A model generated the notes under the pieces. The model had not been told where the DNA came from. It did no database searches and was given only the letters and a program-made list of their open reading frames with translations. Positions 29,701 to 43,019 of a stretch of DNA of 64,000 nucleotides are shown piece after piece. Origin of the DNA: Elgaria multicarinata webbii (lineage: Eukaryota > Chordata > Lepidosauria > Squamata > Anguidae). The DNA lies in contig NC_086182.1 in the NCBI RefSeq assembly GCF_023053635.1, positions 4,923,001-4,987,000 of the forward strand, given 5' to 3'. Both the position numbers and the translations under genes were made by a program. Each line of letters starts with the position of its first letter. Within the stretch, counting starts at the first letter, position 1.

Positions 29701-32700
29701 CCGCGTGGAACAGAAAACCAGGCAGCACTTTGAATAAACAAAGTATTCAGAAAATCCTAACCTTGCAAAAATTACGTATCTGTTTTTTCCGGACAGATGT
29801 CTTGTACATGCAGTGTCATTTTTCAGCAGGGTGACGTATCTGTAGCAGCGGCGGGGAACATTTTGGACATCTCTCCAAGGAACGACAGCCCCCATGCATC
29901 CAGGAGGTGGCGCTGTCCATCCAGAAGTTGGGAGGTGCTAGGTAGGTGCAGGGAAGACCCAGGGGCTGCCTAAACGCTCAGAAAGCCCCAGGGTGGGTGC
30001 GCAGTGGAGCAGCGTCAATTATACGACACGGCTGCAACTGTGCCCCCACCCCGGGGCTTTCCACCAAAGCTGCAGGGGGGGGGGAAGTCAGGGATGTACC
30101 CCAACTTCTTTCTCCAGAGCAAGACGAGGCTGCACAAGGCGACATCAAGACAGCCCCTGGCCTCGCTCTGGAGTGACAGCGGAGGCGTGGCCGGGTGGTG
30201 CCTGGTGGAAGGCAGCCTGCGACTAGTCACCTTCCACCAGGAAGAGGGCGGGGGAGGCTCCGGTCCCTGGATGGCCACCCAGAAACCCTGCGCTCCCTCC
30301 TTGGAGTGGGATTACCTGGCGCCACCTTGCGGGAGGGAAGCCGCAGGGGTTCCGAGGGACACGGCGCAAACTCGGTGCCGTGAAGACACACATCCCCCCC
30401 CCACCACGAGGCAAAAGACTCTCAGGCAGCGTGATGAGCACAGTGAGCGGAAGGGGCCCGTCTTCAGCCCCCAGCCACTTAATTACATAGAACTTTGCTC
30501 CCCTTTTGAAAGAACACAGAGGAAGGTTTCAGAGCTGCAGCCCACACAGCTGGCATTTGAAGAGACAGGTTGTGAACTCGGGATGTGTCATGTGAGTGCT
30601 GAGAAACAAAAGAAGTGGAAATTTATATGGTAATTTCATGTTCCCTTTTACAATGGAGATGAGGAAGGAAGGCGGCCTCCAGTGCTGCAACTTCCTTCCC
30701 ACGTGAAGCCAGACTTGGAAGGAGGATACGATGATCCGTGGAGTCACAGGAAAGCGTGACAGCCGAGGAGCTCCGCCTCCCCACCCCCAGGGGCCCAGGT
30801 GCAAAGTATGGCAATAGCGAAGCTCTCTGAGCTAGGAAGAGAGAGGCATCCCCCACCCTAGGGGAAGTTAGAGGAGGAGGGGAGCAGTCATAAGGCTACC
30901 AACATCGTCACTTGGCCAAAAGCAAACGTGGGCTCAGTTCAGACCACACGTTTGTCAATTATTTTAGAACTCCACGGTGAAGTTTTTATACATCACAGTT
31001 GAGAAATGTATGGTCTGGTGGCAAAACTCCACCCCACAGTGGTTTTTTTTGGGAAATACTCCACGCAGAATATCCACGCTGTACAGAGGAGAGTTCCTGC
31101 ACAACCGTTGTGTGGCGGGCTCTGTGGAGTTTCCCGTTGCTCTGAGTTGACTTTTCCCACTGGCTACAGAGTTCTCTGGCAAGAGTGGTGAAAGGAGCGA
31201 GTGCCGCTCTAGGAGAGCTGCTAGGATGTTTGGGTTTTTTGCAGCAATGGCTGATGGGATACCATCGGGAGGACTGGGGGAGGAGAGAGGGCGGAGGAAC
31301 TGTTAATCAAACGTCGTGATGGATTTTACTCAACTCCACAGTAGCCCACAGTCACACAACGGTGGAGTTAGAACACGTTCTGTGGGGAAGACCTTCTAAA
31401 AACTCAACCATTTGAGTGGAGTTTTCACACTGCGTAGAGATACATTTTGTCTGAACTCAGCCTTTAAAATAGTAGCTTCATTAGTCAACTATAGCCAGGA
31501 AGAACCACCTCCAGGCTACCAGAGAAATAAATTTCTGGAAATTGAAAGATCAGACTCTTTCTTTCAATCCAGCAACATGCCACAAAGTGACTAAACTACA
31601 TAAAATTGGACTGGCAGGCTACTAAACATTTTTGTGACCTAGTAACACCAGGTGACTTTCCTGCACGGCTGGCTTTGAGTTACACCTCCTGTGGCTTTTA
31701 CTTCTCTCTGCGTCCCCAACAGAAGACTCCGCCTTCCTCCAAGTGTTTCTCAATATCCAGGAGCGCTTTCAGATTGCGGGGTGGGGGGTGGAATCACATT
31801 TCCTTACCATTGCGCTTGGTTCCTGCTTCCCTGCACACAGCAGGAAACGGAAACCAATTTCACAATAAATCAGAAGAGTCGGTTTTTTGTGGATTATTTT
31901 ACCACGAAACAAATTCCGGATGGAGAGGAAAGCCAGCAGGAGACGTGCAGGAGAAAGATGTCATCGTCCAAAGGACCTGTGAGTGGCCAGTAACGGGGGT
32001 GCTACAAAACGCTCGTCTGATGACGCTCCAGGTTCGCATGAATTCCCTACATCCGTGATTACACAAGAGGTGTTAAATCTGACACTTGCTATAGAAGGCA
32101 GAACCCTGATCAGCTCAGCTTTCATTTTCACTCCCCCCCCCCCGAAACAGATTTCTAGCTCTTATGACTGCAAAGATGGCCCTGAAAGTATACGGGCAAA
32201 TGCACCAAGACTTCCAGGATCAGCCATTTAGGATCCTATGTCGCTTCTCACCAAGACTAATATATATTTATTGCATTTTTATACCGCCCAATAACTGAAG
32301 CTTCCTGATGAACATTTGTAGCATTTATATAGGTTACAGAATTATGCTTTGCTTACTGCAGATTTTTTTCCCCAAAGCACAAAGTATTCATTATTTATTA
32401 TTTATTGCATTTATATCCTGCCTTTTTTCCTTCAAGGAACCCAAGGCGGCGGACATAATCCTCCTCCTCCTCCTCTCCATGTTATCCTCACAACAACAAC
32501 CACCCTGTGAGGTGGGTTGGGCTGAGAGTCCGTGACTGGCCCAAAGTCACCCAGTGAGCTTCCATGGCCGAGTGGAGACTAGAACCCAGATCTCCCGACT
32601 CCCAGTCTGACACTTTAGCCACTACACCACAGTATGCCCAGCCACAGATGCCTCCAAGTGAGAGGGGCTGGCGTTTGGAGCAGGGAGGGGAAGAGCAGAT

Positions 32701-35121
32701 TGCCTCACCCATGGGCGAAGGGGAGCTCAGCAAAGGGAGCACGTTCAGAAGGGCCTCTCGTACCTTGAAGCAGCGCTTCTCAGCCTCTTCGCCGTAGTCG
32801 CTGTCGCTGTCGCCAAAGTCATCTGCCACCTTCCACAGCAGTTTCTTGGTGAAGCGCTTCTGGCCTGTGTCACAGGCAAAGAGGTCGCCGGGCACCTGCT
32901 TGCGGGAGGAAAGAAGAGACACCATTTGTTTCAGCTCTGGGAAGGGATGGCAGACCCTGCCACAACTACAAGGCTGCAGAGCTGGTCCTGAAAGTAGTGG
33001 GCCAGTTCGCCAGTAATTCCCAAATGCTGAGCTAAGATATACTAGAGCCGCCTCCCCCGACCTGATGCCCTCTAGACGTTTTGGACTTCTACATCCATCA
33101 GCCGCAGTCAGCAAGGCCAATGGTCAGGAATCCTGGGAGTTGTAACCCCAAACACATGGAGGACAACAGGTTATGGAAGGACGCACTAGTAGAGAACTGC
33201 GGTGAACCCAAAGCAACCACCCACAAGGCTGTCTGCTGTCTCTCTCTCTCTGCCCGATTTCCAGCTCCGGACCTGACTTCATCCAATCAGCCTCTACGGG
33301 AGAACTTGGGGCGGTTCTGCTGCATCTCTCTGCCTCGGGGCAATCAGATCATTCAGCCATATCAATGCATATTTACCAACCTCCCAGAGAGACTGCCTGC
33401 TGCAGCTCTTCATGAGTTACTGCTCTGGACATTCCTATTAAAAAGGGGACATGCTCAGACCAGCACCTCATACAGAAACGCAGGGCATGGAAATCTTGTT
33501 CTCGCGTGTTCTAAAAATAATCATTTTTGGATACAAGAGTGAAACGTGCCTCCAATTTAAATTCCGGTGTGTGGGGAACGTGTTTCCACTCTCAGAAGTT
33601 TGGGAAATCCAGGGCCAGATGCAACACTGAACGCCTCTGCACAGTATGTTCATTCTGCGAGGCTGAGCTCATGTAATGTTCAAATTCTGATTTCCTTCCC
33701 TACCATCCTCTTCCCTCAGCCCCCTTCTAGAAGAAGAGCTTCTCTTACCTCCTCAGCTACCAATAACCCACACTGGATGAGCTTGTCCATGACAACCTGG
33801 CAGTAGTAATCCATAGACTGGCAAGGCTGGGAGGAAGCAAAACCATATCAGCAGAAGTAGGAAAGGGTTTCACCATCTAGATTCTAGACCAATGCAGAGC
33901 TGGGACGCAGCACACACATCTGTCCTGGCACACATTAAGATATTCAACTGTGCTAGATTGCCTTTCTGAAATGTTTCTGTAACCCTGACAATGTTTTGCC
34001 CGCTTTTGCACAAATGGGCAGTGATGAGTCACCATCCAGTTGCAGTAAAATATCTTCAAGTGTATTTGAGGTTCATCAGACGAGCGTTTTATCACACGTT
34101 CACTACTGCCTGCTTTAGATTACGACGTCCGCCTCCTGCACGCCTCTTGCGCCTTCCACTCGTTTTTCCGTAGCGAAATAGCCCCCCTTTTAATCCTTTT
34201 TTTTTAAAAAAAAAGAAAAGAAAAACAACGTGGTGCGATCTGAGTGGACCACGAGGTCTTTGTTTATTTTCTCTTTCCCCTCTGGGAAGAGGAAGTAATG
34301 AGGGACAAAATGGGGGTGGAGAAGCGACGGTAAGGAAATGCAGTTTCCCCCCATTTTTGTCTTGGGAAGAGAGATTAAAGCAAGCACTTAAAATCACCCA
34401 CTGAAATTAATGGGGCTGAAAACACTTCACCCTGCTGTGACGTTCCTGCCCCTATCCTAGCGAGAATTCCCTTCCTCTAAGGCAGCCTTCCTCAACCTGG
34501 GGCGCTCCAGATGTGTTGGACTACTGGGGCATTCTGGGAGATGCAGTCCAACACATCTGGAGCGCCCCAGGTTGAGGAAGGCTGCAGTCTAAGGCTTTTC
34601 TCACCCCAACAGGAATCACCTTCTCTCTCTCTCTCACTCACTCACTCACTCTCACACACACACACACAAATGGTTTCACTGCCACCAGGACATTTAAGGC
34701 TCAGACCCAATCCTTACTCAGTCCTCTCTTTATGCTTTGATCTTATACAGTTCCCTTATTACCTCCCCCTTACGTAGCCATGAGAAGGAGGCACAGGATT
34801 TCATACACAAAGAAGGCTTTATTAATTGCAGTAATAAGTTGTTGAATAATAAACAAGTAACTCTTAAGTGGCTCTATCAATACGTGTTCTTTCATCCACA
34901 ATACTTCAAAATCATGCTCTCAGTCACTACCCAATCATCACAGACTTTCGCTTATTTCTCAACCCTAAAATCCTAACTCTGATCTAAACCCTCTCGCGAC
35001 AAATCCGTCTCATCTCACCCCTGTCCCACACAGCACAGAGTTGTATAGCACACGCACACTTCACCCCCTCTTCATACACTCAGCCAATCATCACACATAT
35101 GCAAATTCACCAGCCACTTCA

Positions 35122-35152
<31 letters not shown>

Positions 35153-38100
35153 GTAAACATACCATAAAACCAGAGATACAACAAGAATACAGCTTATAAA
35201 CATAAACTCAGTACGGACAGCTGCGTAACATCACACCTGCCTGGATTGTGCATTTGGGTTCATACAATATCTGAGATCACACTTGCATCCGCTCCAGGGG
35301 AAAAGCATTGTGTCTGATGTGATGTGAAAACTGGAGCCACTGTGGTGTTATACCAACAACGGCATATTCAGAAGTGATCCTTGATGTCGTGAAAGCGGGC
35401 GTTGTGCAACGGGTCAGAAACTAAGCTACAAATCAGAAGTCCCCAGTGAGAAGCTTGCCTTGGCCATTAACTCACGATGTGATTTTAGGGGAAGCCATTC
35501 CATCACAGCCCTCCGCTCAATGGGGGAGAATAAACCTGACTACCTTACAGGGCAGTGGTTGCGTGAATTGCAGCTAGACAACACTCATGATGTACTCTGA
35601 ACACTCCAATGTGCTACACGAGTATTATTAATCCAGTTGCAGGTAGAAACCCTGCTGAAGTACACCCGTGTTCCTCCGTAGGCAGCCTGCAAGCTAAGCC
35701 AGGCCTGCTCAGCACCTCCAACCCGGGCTGCCAAATCAGTCTCTCTCATCCTCTCCTTCCCCACAACCTCCCACACTTTCTGTGCTGTTTCAAGCGGCTA
35801 CTGACAGCCCAGTCCTGGCGGCTGCTTCATAATATTATGCAGGCGTTCACATTGGCTCAATGACAATTAGGTGAGAAGGCCCCGTGTGGGGCGTCCGTAT
35901 GTAGGAAGCAGCTCCCATGCTGCTGGAGGTAAGTGTGAATAGGGCCGTAGTTCTTCGTGAAATGATGAGCAGAGCTCCCCAAGGAGGGCATAACTCAGGG
36001 CGAATGAGGTCTCTTTATCTCCCGGATCACCACTTGGGTCTCCAGGAATAGGCTGTTGGGTGATGCAGAATTCTGTATCCTAAACATTTCCTTGAGATGG
36101 CTTCGTGGAGGGGGACGGGGGTGCTCCTGCTCAAGGTAAGGTGTGCGGGAAATATCCCCCTCACTTCCAAGACCACGTTCCCCAGTAATACTGGCTTTTC
36201 GTTGGCTTCCCTTCAATGCGTGGTTTAGCTCAACTGACCCAGTTGCCAACTTGAAGCTATTTGCTCCAACAAGCACTCCCTGCTGGCCCATATTTTAAAG
36301 CATTTTTCATCCCAACTTTCCATACTAATACTCAAAGTGTCTAACAAAATTAAAATGATTAAATATAATAAAGCAACGATTAGCAATGGATAAAAGAGAC
36401 AACAGATGAAGGACACTTCAAAGGTAAGCTCACACACCTGGGAGGCGAAAACCAGCAGCTCAAAAGGTTAGATGCCTGCTAAAAACGAAAGAACTTTGCA
36501 CAACAGCAGGAGGCCATCAGTGAGGGTGCAACATGGATCTCTTGGCAGAGTTCCAGAGCCTACAGGAAAGGCCCTCTCCTGCATCCCAACTCAACTCAAC
36601 TCACATGGCGGGAAACGGAGAAGAATCTCCATGGAAGATCTTAATTGATAAGCAGGTCCATATGGGAGAAAGAGGGCTTTCACAGTACGTATCCTGATCC
36701 CAAGCTGTGTAGGTAGGGATCAGGGTATGTAAAGGTGGGGTCTGACAGGCAGAACGGCCTGGGTTTTCTAGCCTTTGAATGTTACGCTTTCAAAAGCATG
36801 GTCTGAAGAAGGAAGACAAGGAAAACTGGGTTCCATACCTTGCACAGGAGGAAAGCTCTCGGCAGCAGCTGGACCAGCAAGAGGGTCTTGTTATGCAGCT
36901 CTTCCTGGACCAGGACAACATCCCTGAGCTGCTCAGGGCTTCCCAGGTAAGGCAGCAGTTCCACCAGGAGGGCGTTGACAGCACAGGCTGCAGAGAAGCA
37001 CCAGGTAAACCCTTTAGTACTTATTACTCTTACCCCAGCCTTGTCATTCCAGAGGACTTTCATTTGGGCACCACAGAAATACTGTCCATATGAGGAACAG
37101 TTGAGCCTTGTGGCTTGGGGTAAATGGAAGGCCTCATCTATCATGTACTTGATTGTCCCTTGTATAGGTCTCCAAGAAATGCACTTTTGAATACACATCC
37201 AGACGAAATAGCCCATTGGCCTAATTTAAAACTTGAAACCTATGTATTTGCTTAGAAATACTGAGAAGGATGTGGCTTTCATAGTAGCCTTGTCTGAAAT
37301 GGAAATGGCCAAGATTCTTTCATAAATCATGAGCAGTGAATTGATAGACTGTAGAGGTGATAAGTATAATTGACATGATAGCTTTATATATATGATATTA
37401 ATGCATTGCAGAATATCCTTATGGATCTGTTTGGTCATGTACGAGATATTATAAAGCAGTATTTGTGCTATACAATAATGATGAATTTAATTATTAAACG
37501 TTTTATCCTCTCTCTCCTCTCTCTGTTGCCTTCCCTTTGTCAAGTATTGGCTTGTAAGTTTCTTGAGGCAGGGGCCGGCATTTGGTTGCTGATGTTACCC
37601 TACAAAGTGCCATGAACGTCATTCGTGCTTTATAAATAATGAAGCACAGCAGGCACTTGCTTGGTCTAGATCAGCCTTCCTCAACCTGGGGCGCTCCAGA
37701 TGTGTTGGACTACAACTCCCAGAATGCCCCAGCCAGCTCGGCTGGCTGGGGCATTCTGGGAGGTGCAGTCCAACACATCTGGAGCGCCCCAAGTTGAGGA
37801 AGGCTGGTCTAGATGATCACATATGAGGTGAGCCCAACAAAACAGTGGGTTTTTTTTTTAAAAAAAAAGGTATTTGCACAAATAAGGACACAAATAATGA
37901 TCACTAGAATAGATATGCATCAGCAGGCTTTGAACATTTCTGAAGGAGAGTAACTTCTACAGACATAGTTGCAAGAATGAGCTACAGACCCACTTTCCTT
38001 CCAAATCTCTGGTTTGTTCCGGGAGAGAGCCCATCAACCCTGACACAGGCCATTTGTACCTGCTGTCATGACTCTAAGCCCTCCCACCAAAATGTGAGAC

Positions 38101-41100
38101 AACAAAGAGATTCGCTCTGCAATCCACACAGTCTTTATTCAGTAAAAACAACAACAACAACAACAACACTACATAGCTTCACACCTGAAGAGACTGTGAA
38201 GGCTAGGAGCTATCCTCTAAGCTTAATTAGCCAAACAAAGCAAGGCAGTTGCCTATCATTGAAATGGATGGTTTCCTGCTGTGCTTCAAGGGCTTTTACC
38301 AGACGCCTCCTTCAGGGAACGTCCTCTTGACTCAACTGCTGATGTGCAGCCAGTCTGGCAGACCACCTCCCACCTCCTCTCAACTCCACTCACTTGATCC
38401 TGCAGTGGAAACTGGGATCTCTCAATTCCGATGCTCCCTCCCCCTCCAACAAAGACTGAGTTCCCGGGAAGGGGGAGAGGCAATCGCTAAACCTGGGCCT
38501 CATATTCAATAAGGTCTTGGGAAAATTCCTCCCTGACTCCTGGAGCATCTTAGGGAATTTCCTCCCCTGCTTCCTGTCTCAGCTTGGCTTCTTCCAATTC
38601 AGATTTCAATTCCAACTCAGAATCTGAAACCAAACTAGAGAGCCCAAGCGCCATCCTAACACCTTCTTTCCCACCGAAGAACAACCATGCAAAATTAGGG
38701 CCAGCCCTTCTGGTAACAAAAGGATTGCTGCCTAGAGGGCCGAAGTCTTGGTTTGACTGTGAGGTTGGGTCAAGCCCCTTCTTGTGACATGGATCCACAG
38801 TGCCTGCTAGAGCATTGGGTCAGTTGGCACCATGCTGGGCCACCTGAATAGTTTTATCTAGCCTTATATCCCTTCTTTGACTTCCAGAATATGAAAAAAA
38901 AATCACTAACCTTTTCTTGCAAGGCTGACTGGTTTCAACCACCTTGGGCTTTTGAGATAGAAGTCACAGTCATTAAGGTGGATCCAGTTACTAGGTCATT
39001 TTCTGATTTGCTGGCTAGACCACTGACATCAGAATTGGAGCCTATTGCATTACTGGACCAACCATCATTCCATGCAAAGGAGTTGGCGTTTACTGACCGG
39101 AGATCCCCATAAAAAAGACGCCCTCAGTCCTATATACCACCTAACTCCCTCAATTACCATTACCAAATGCCACCTCCTTGTGAGGGACACCTTTTTGCTG
39201 ACAGGCACTGGCTGCAAAGTGGGGCAAAGGGATTGGAAAAGAACGAATGGTGGTGGATCTATTGCTGCAGGGAGGCTACAAAAAGTATGGCCATGAACAG
39301 AGAGGAGGCTACGGCTTGTTAAGTTTGATGGGCAAAGAACAGGGCTGTCATGGGATGCGGGAACTTAGGGGCAGTGCAGCTGAAGTGTGGCTGTTCTCTG
39401 GCCATATGCAGCACCTGCCCCCCACCTGTCCCTCTCACCTACATTGAGAGGGACAGGCATCCACTGGCCAATACTGGGACCCCTTAACGCCTCCTTTCAG
39501 CCCTCTGCCAATAGTGAACTCAGCCTCTGACCACGGTTTGTGCAAGTCCAAGAACCTCTAAACTCACCCCCCACGGCTTCCGGGAGGAAAACAGGCAGGA
39601 GGGCAGCGCTGTGCTGACTCAACTCCAACACGGCTGCCTCCGTCCTCTTGGGAGACACCAGAACATCCCCCAGGGAGAGGCGGTGGAGGGAGACGCAGCG
39701 ACGCAACAGGGAAAGGGCATGAAGCACCACATCTCGCACCCGTCCGGAGAACCCCACGTCATAGTTGCGCAGTAGGATCTCCTCAGTGAGCCAGACAAAG
39801 TCCTGCATCAGCTGGGAAAGGAAGACCCCCTGGCAGAGAGAAAGTCAGGAAAACAAAAGTGCACTGTGAAGGGGCAGTTGGTACCATCTTGAGGGCACTT
39901 TTTAATCAACTGCTTTAGGATATGTATGCATATTTCAGTGGCAGTTGTTATCCTTCTCTATGTCCTAAATGTAAGCAGAAGAAAAAGCAACAATACGGTT
40001 ATTTACACTCCCTTCTACTTCACAGTAGATTCTGGGCACTTAGAGCTCCATCAGAAAGGGCCGCAGCAATGCCTGTTGGTAGGGTGAGGAGGCTGTGACC
40101 TCCAGAGAAGGCAACACTGTCCAGATAACAGAAGGACAGTTCAGCCATGGTCCCTGTGGCTGTGCAAATAAGAGCCTTTTCACTCATTGGGCTGCTTTGC
40201 TGGGCTTATCATGGGGTTTTTAATTCACCCTTGCAATAATCATGCTCCAAACCCTAAAAAAACCCAAACCTCACAGTAGCCCATTGGGGGTTGCATATTC
40301 ACACCTACCATGGCTCAGTGTGTGTTAAACAACCCATGGTAAGCCTGGTGTGTCATGTGAACCAGATTATTATGTGATTTAACTGAGAAACTGAGATAAT
40401 TCCAGTTCCCCCATGAATGCAAGGGTGTGATCACCCATAACATTAAAATTTTTACATGTACACGCAAAACCAAGATAGGCAAAGGTTCCACCCAACTCTC
40501 CTCCAGCATCAGTCACCCCATCTATAAGATTAGCATTAATAGTGGCCTTCCTCAAAGGATCTTTGGGAGAATGAATGAGGCAGCTGGAAAGTGCTACAGA
40601 AAACAAGGGCATGAGCACCCCTCAGACAGAGACCTGCTCCCTTGGAGTCTTGGGGGCAGACAGAACTAGGGATTCTACAGAAGCGGGCTCAGGGGTGCTT
40701 TTAGACAGAGGGATCCAGTTGGTAATAATCAAAAATGGTGATGTAGCAATTCTATCTTTTATTCCTTAGCCAATTTTTTTTCTAACAAGGAAAAAAAAGA
40801 AGCAAAGAAGCAGTAGGAACACCTGGGAGGCCAACAAACTGAAGACAACGTTATCCGGACACACACACACACCCCAGGGCCACAGCTCAACGTGACAGAG
40901 CACATGCCAGGTTTGATCCCCAGCTTCTCTGAAAAGGGTGAGGAAAGTATCCTGACTGAAACCCTGGAGAGCCGCTGCCAGTCCTGTGTTCCCTGAACGA
41001 GGCACGGCAATTGCACAACGAAAGTTTTGTCTGGAAGCCTCCCAGGGTCTTATCATTCCCAGAATCACCCTAAAAAGGTAAAACTGGCCTGGTTCAGACA

Positions 41101-41197
41101 ACACACGAAACCACGCTGCTGAACCACAAAATGGTTAACGGAATGCATTTTGTGGTTAAGCAGCATGGTTTAGTGGGTTGTCTGAAAGGGGCCTATC

Positions 41198-41229
<32 letters not shown>

Positions 41230-42956
41230 CTCTCCCCAGTTGCTGCATGGATGCTCACACACAACTGCCTCTCCCCACTCTTCTCATTCTTACCTCTTGG
41301 TGTTTGTGCAGCAGTAGTGAAGACATAATCTCCACAGCTGTGATGGCAGAGCAGGATACACTAGCTAGGAGGGAAGAGAGAAAGAGAGAGAGGACACAAC
41401 TGCAGATCCTGGTGCTGAGGATTCCATGATAAATAAAACACCTCCCATTTGGAAAGATGCTGTAGACTGGTAAACCCATAAAATGGGCCCAGATGGCTTC
41501 TGGGCATTTACTGGCATCAAGTCACATCTGTTCACTAGGGCGTTGAGGGTCAGCCCTTAGGAACAGGGCACCAAAAAGGACAGCAAAGGAACTCACTCAG
41601 GGGACTCTTGTCCAGTGGCCAGCAAGTGGCCTTAATTCTGGCCTGCAATATGAAGTAGCAGAAAGAGTCAAGATTTCTGCACCTGCCTAATTACAATTAC
41701 ATAATGGTAATGGAAATTGGGAGCGGTGGGGGGTGAGGGGGGTGCGCGCGCGGGGAGAGAGAGAGAGTGCATATAGATTAACACTGTCTGTGAATATCAA
41801 AAAGGTAACTCAAATTCTTTCTCTGGTATAAGTTATAATTAAGCACATTTGCATGAATTATTTTGCAAAACATAATCTGCACGTTTCTACTATTTTTCAC
41901 CATTATTTTTATATAGCAGAGATCCTTAGAAAACTGAAATGTGCAGCTAAGACCACATTCTGAGTCTCCTACATGCTCACAGAAACACGGGATATAAACA
42001 AAGCTCTAAAACAGGTAAGAGACTTCCTTGGCTCTAAGTTGAATTAAGTAATTAATATTTTGCAGGCAAGAACTGGGAGGCAGGAGAATATACATTTTCC
42101 CCACCAAAATTTTAATCACTTGTGAGTCTTCAGCATGGCTTCCCTTTATAGCTTATTATAATAAAGTGTTTTGGTTGCAATTGTATACCCACTTACCGGG
42201 GTGGTGGTGGTAAGTCCCACTGAACTCAATGAGATATACATCTGTGTAGATATGTACAGGATTGTGCTGTTACTCAAGACTAAAATGCTGGCCAATGAGA
42301 ACAGGGTTGACTCAATTTTACATTCCTTTGCTCTGTGACCATGAAATTGTCCTCAGGTTCTACCAGGTGGATGGCTTCTAGTGCTAACAGTCAAAAGACC
42401 CTGCACAGGTATTCCATCTTTTCCTCCTTAATAGGTTTTTTGGTGTGTGGTTTTGCTCCTGAACAAAGAAAAGGCTCCTGCTCCTTTCTCAAATTACATA
42501 AGAACATAAGAAGAACCATGGATCAGACTAAGGGTCCATCCAGTCCAGCACTCTGTTTACAAAGGGGCCCACCAGCTGTTGACCAGGAACCCACGAGCAG
42601 GATGTGAATGCAACAGTAACCTCCCACCCATGTCCCCCTTCCCTCAAACTGGTATACATAGGTTTAGTGTCTCTACTACTGGAAGCAACACACAGCTATC
42701 AGGACTAGTAGGCAGTGATAGCCTTCTCCTCCAGGAATTTGTCTAACCACCTTTTAAAGCCAGCAAATTCCACAGAATTCCACGTGTCGGATTGCAAGCC
42801 CCATAATCCCCATCCAGAATAGCCAAGGACCTTATTGGCTGGAGGAAAGTTGTGTCTGCAGTGGAAAATCCAAAGAGCAGCCTATCCCACCCACCCCAGA
42901 TAATACGGGGCACAATCTACCCTAAGGGTCAGCTGTGCAAGGCCTGTTGACATAAA

Positions 42957-43019
<63 letters not shown>

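Noticed and set aside
30004-30633. 209-codon plus-strand open frame
   Set aside because: No recognisable domain, biased composition from GC-rich sequence, and no splice or promoter context; it lies in a GPAT2 intron.
36779-37093. 104-codon plus-strand open frame
   Set aside because: It is the antisense shadow of the GPAT2 exon at 36839-36987.
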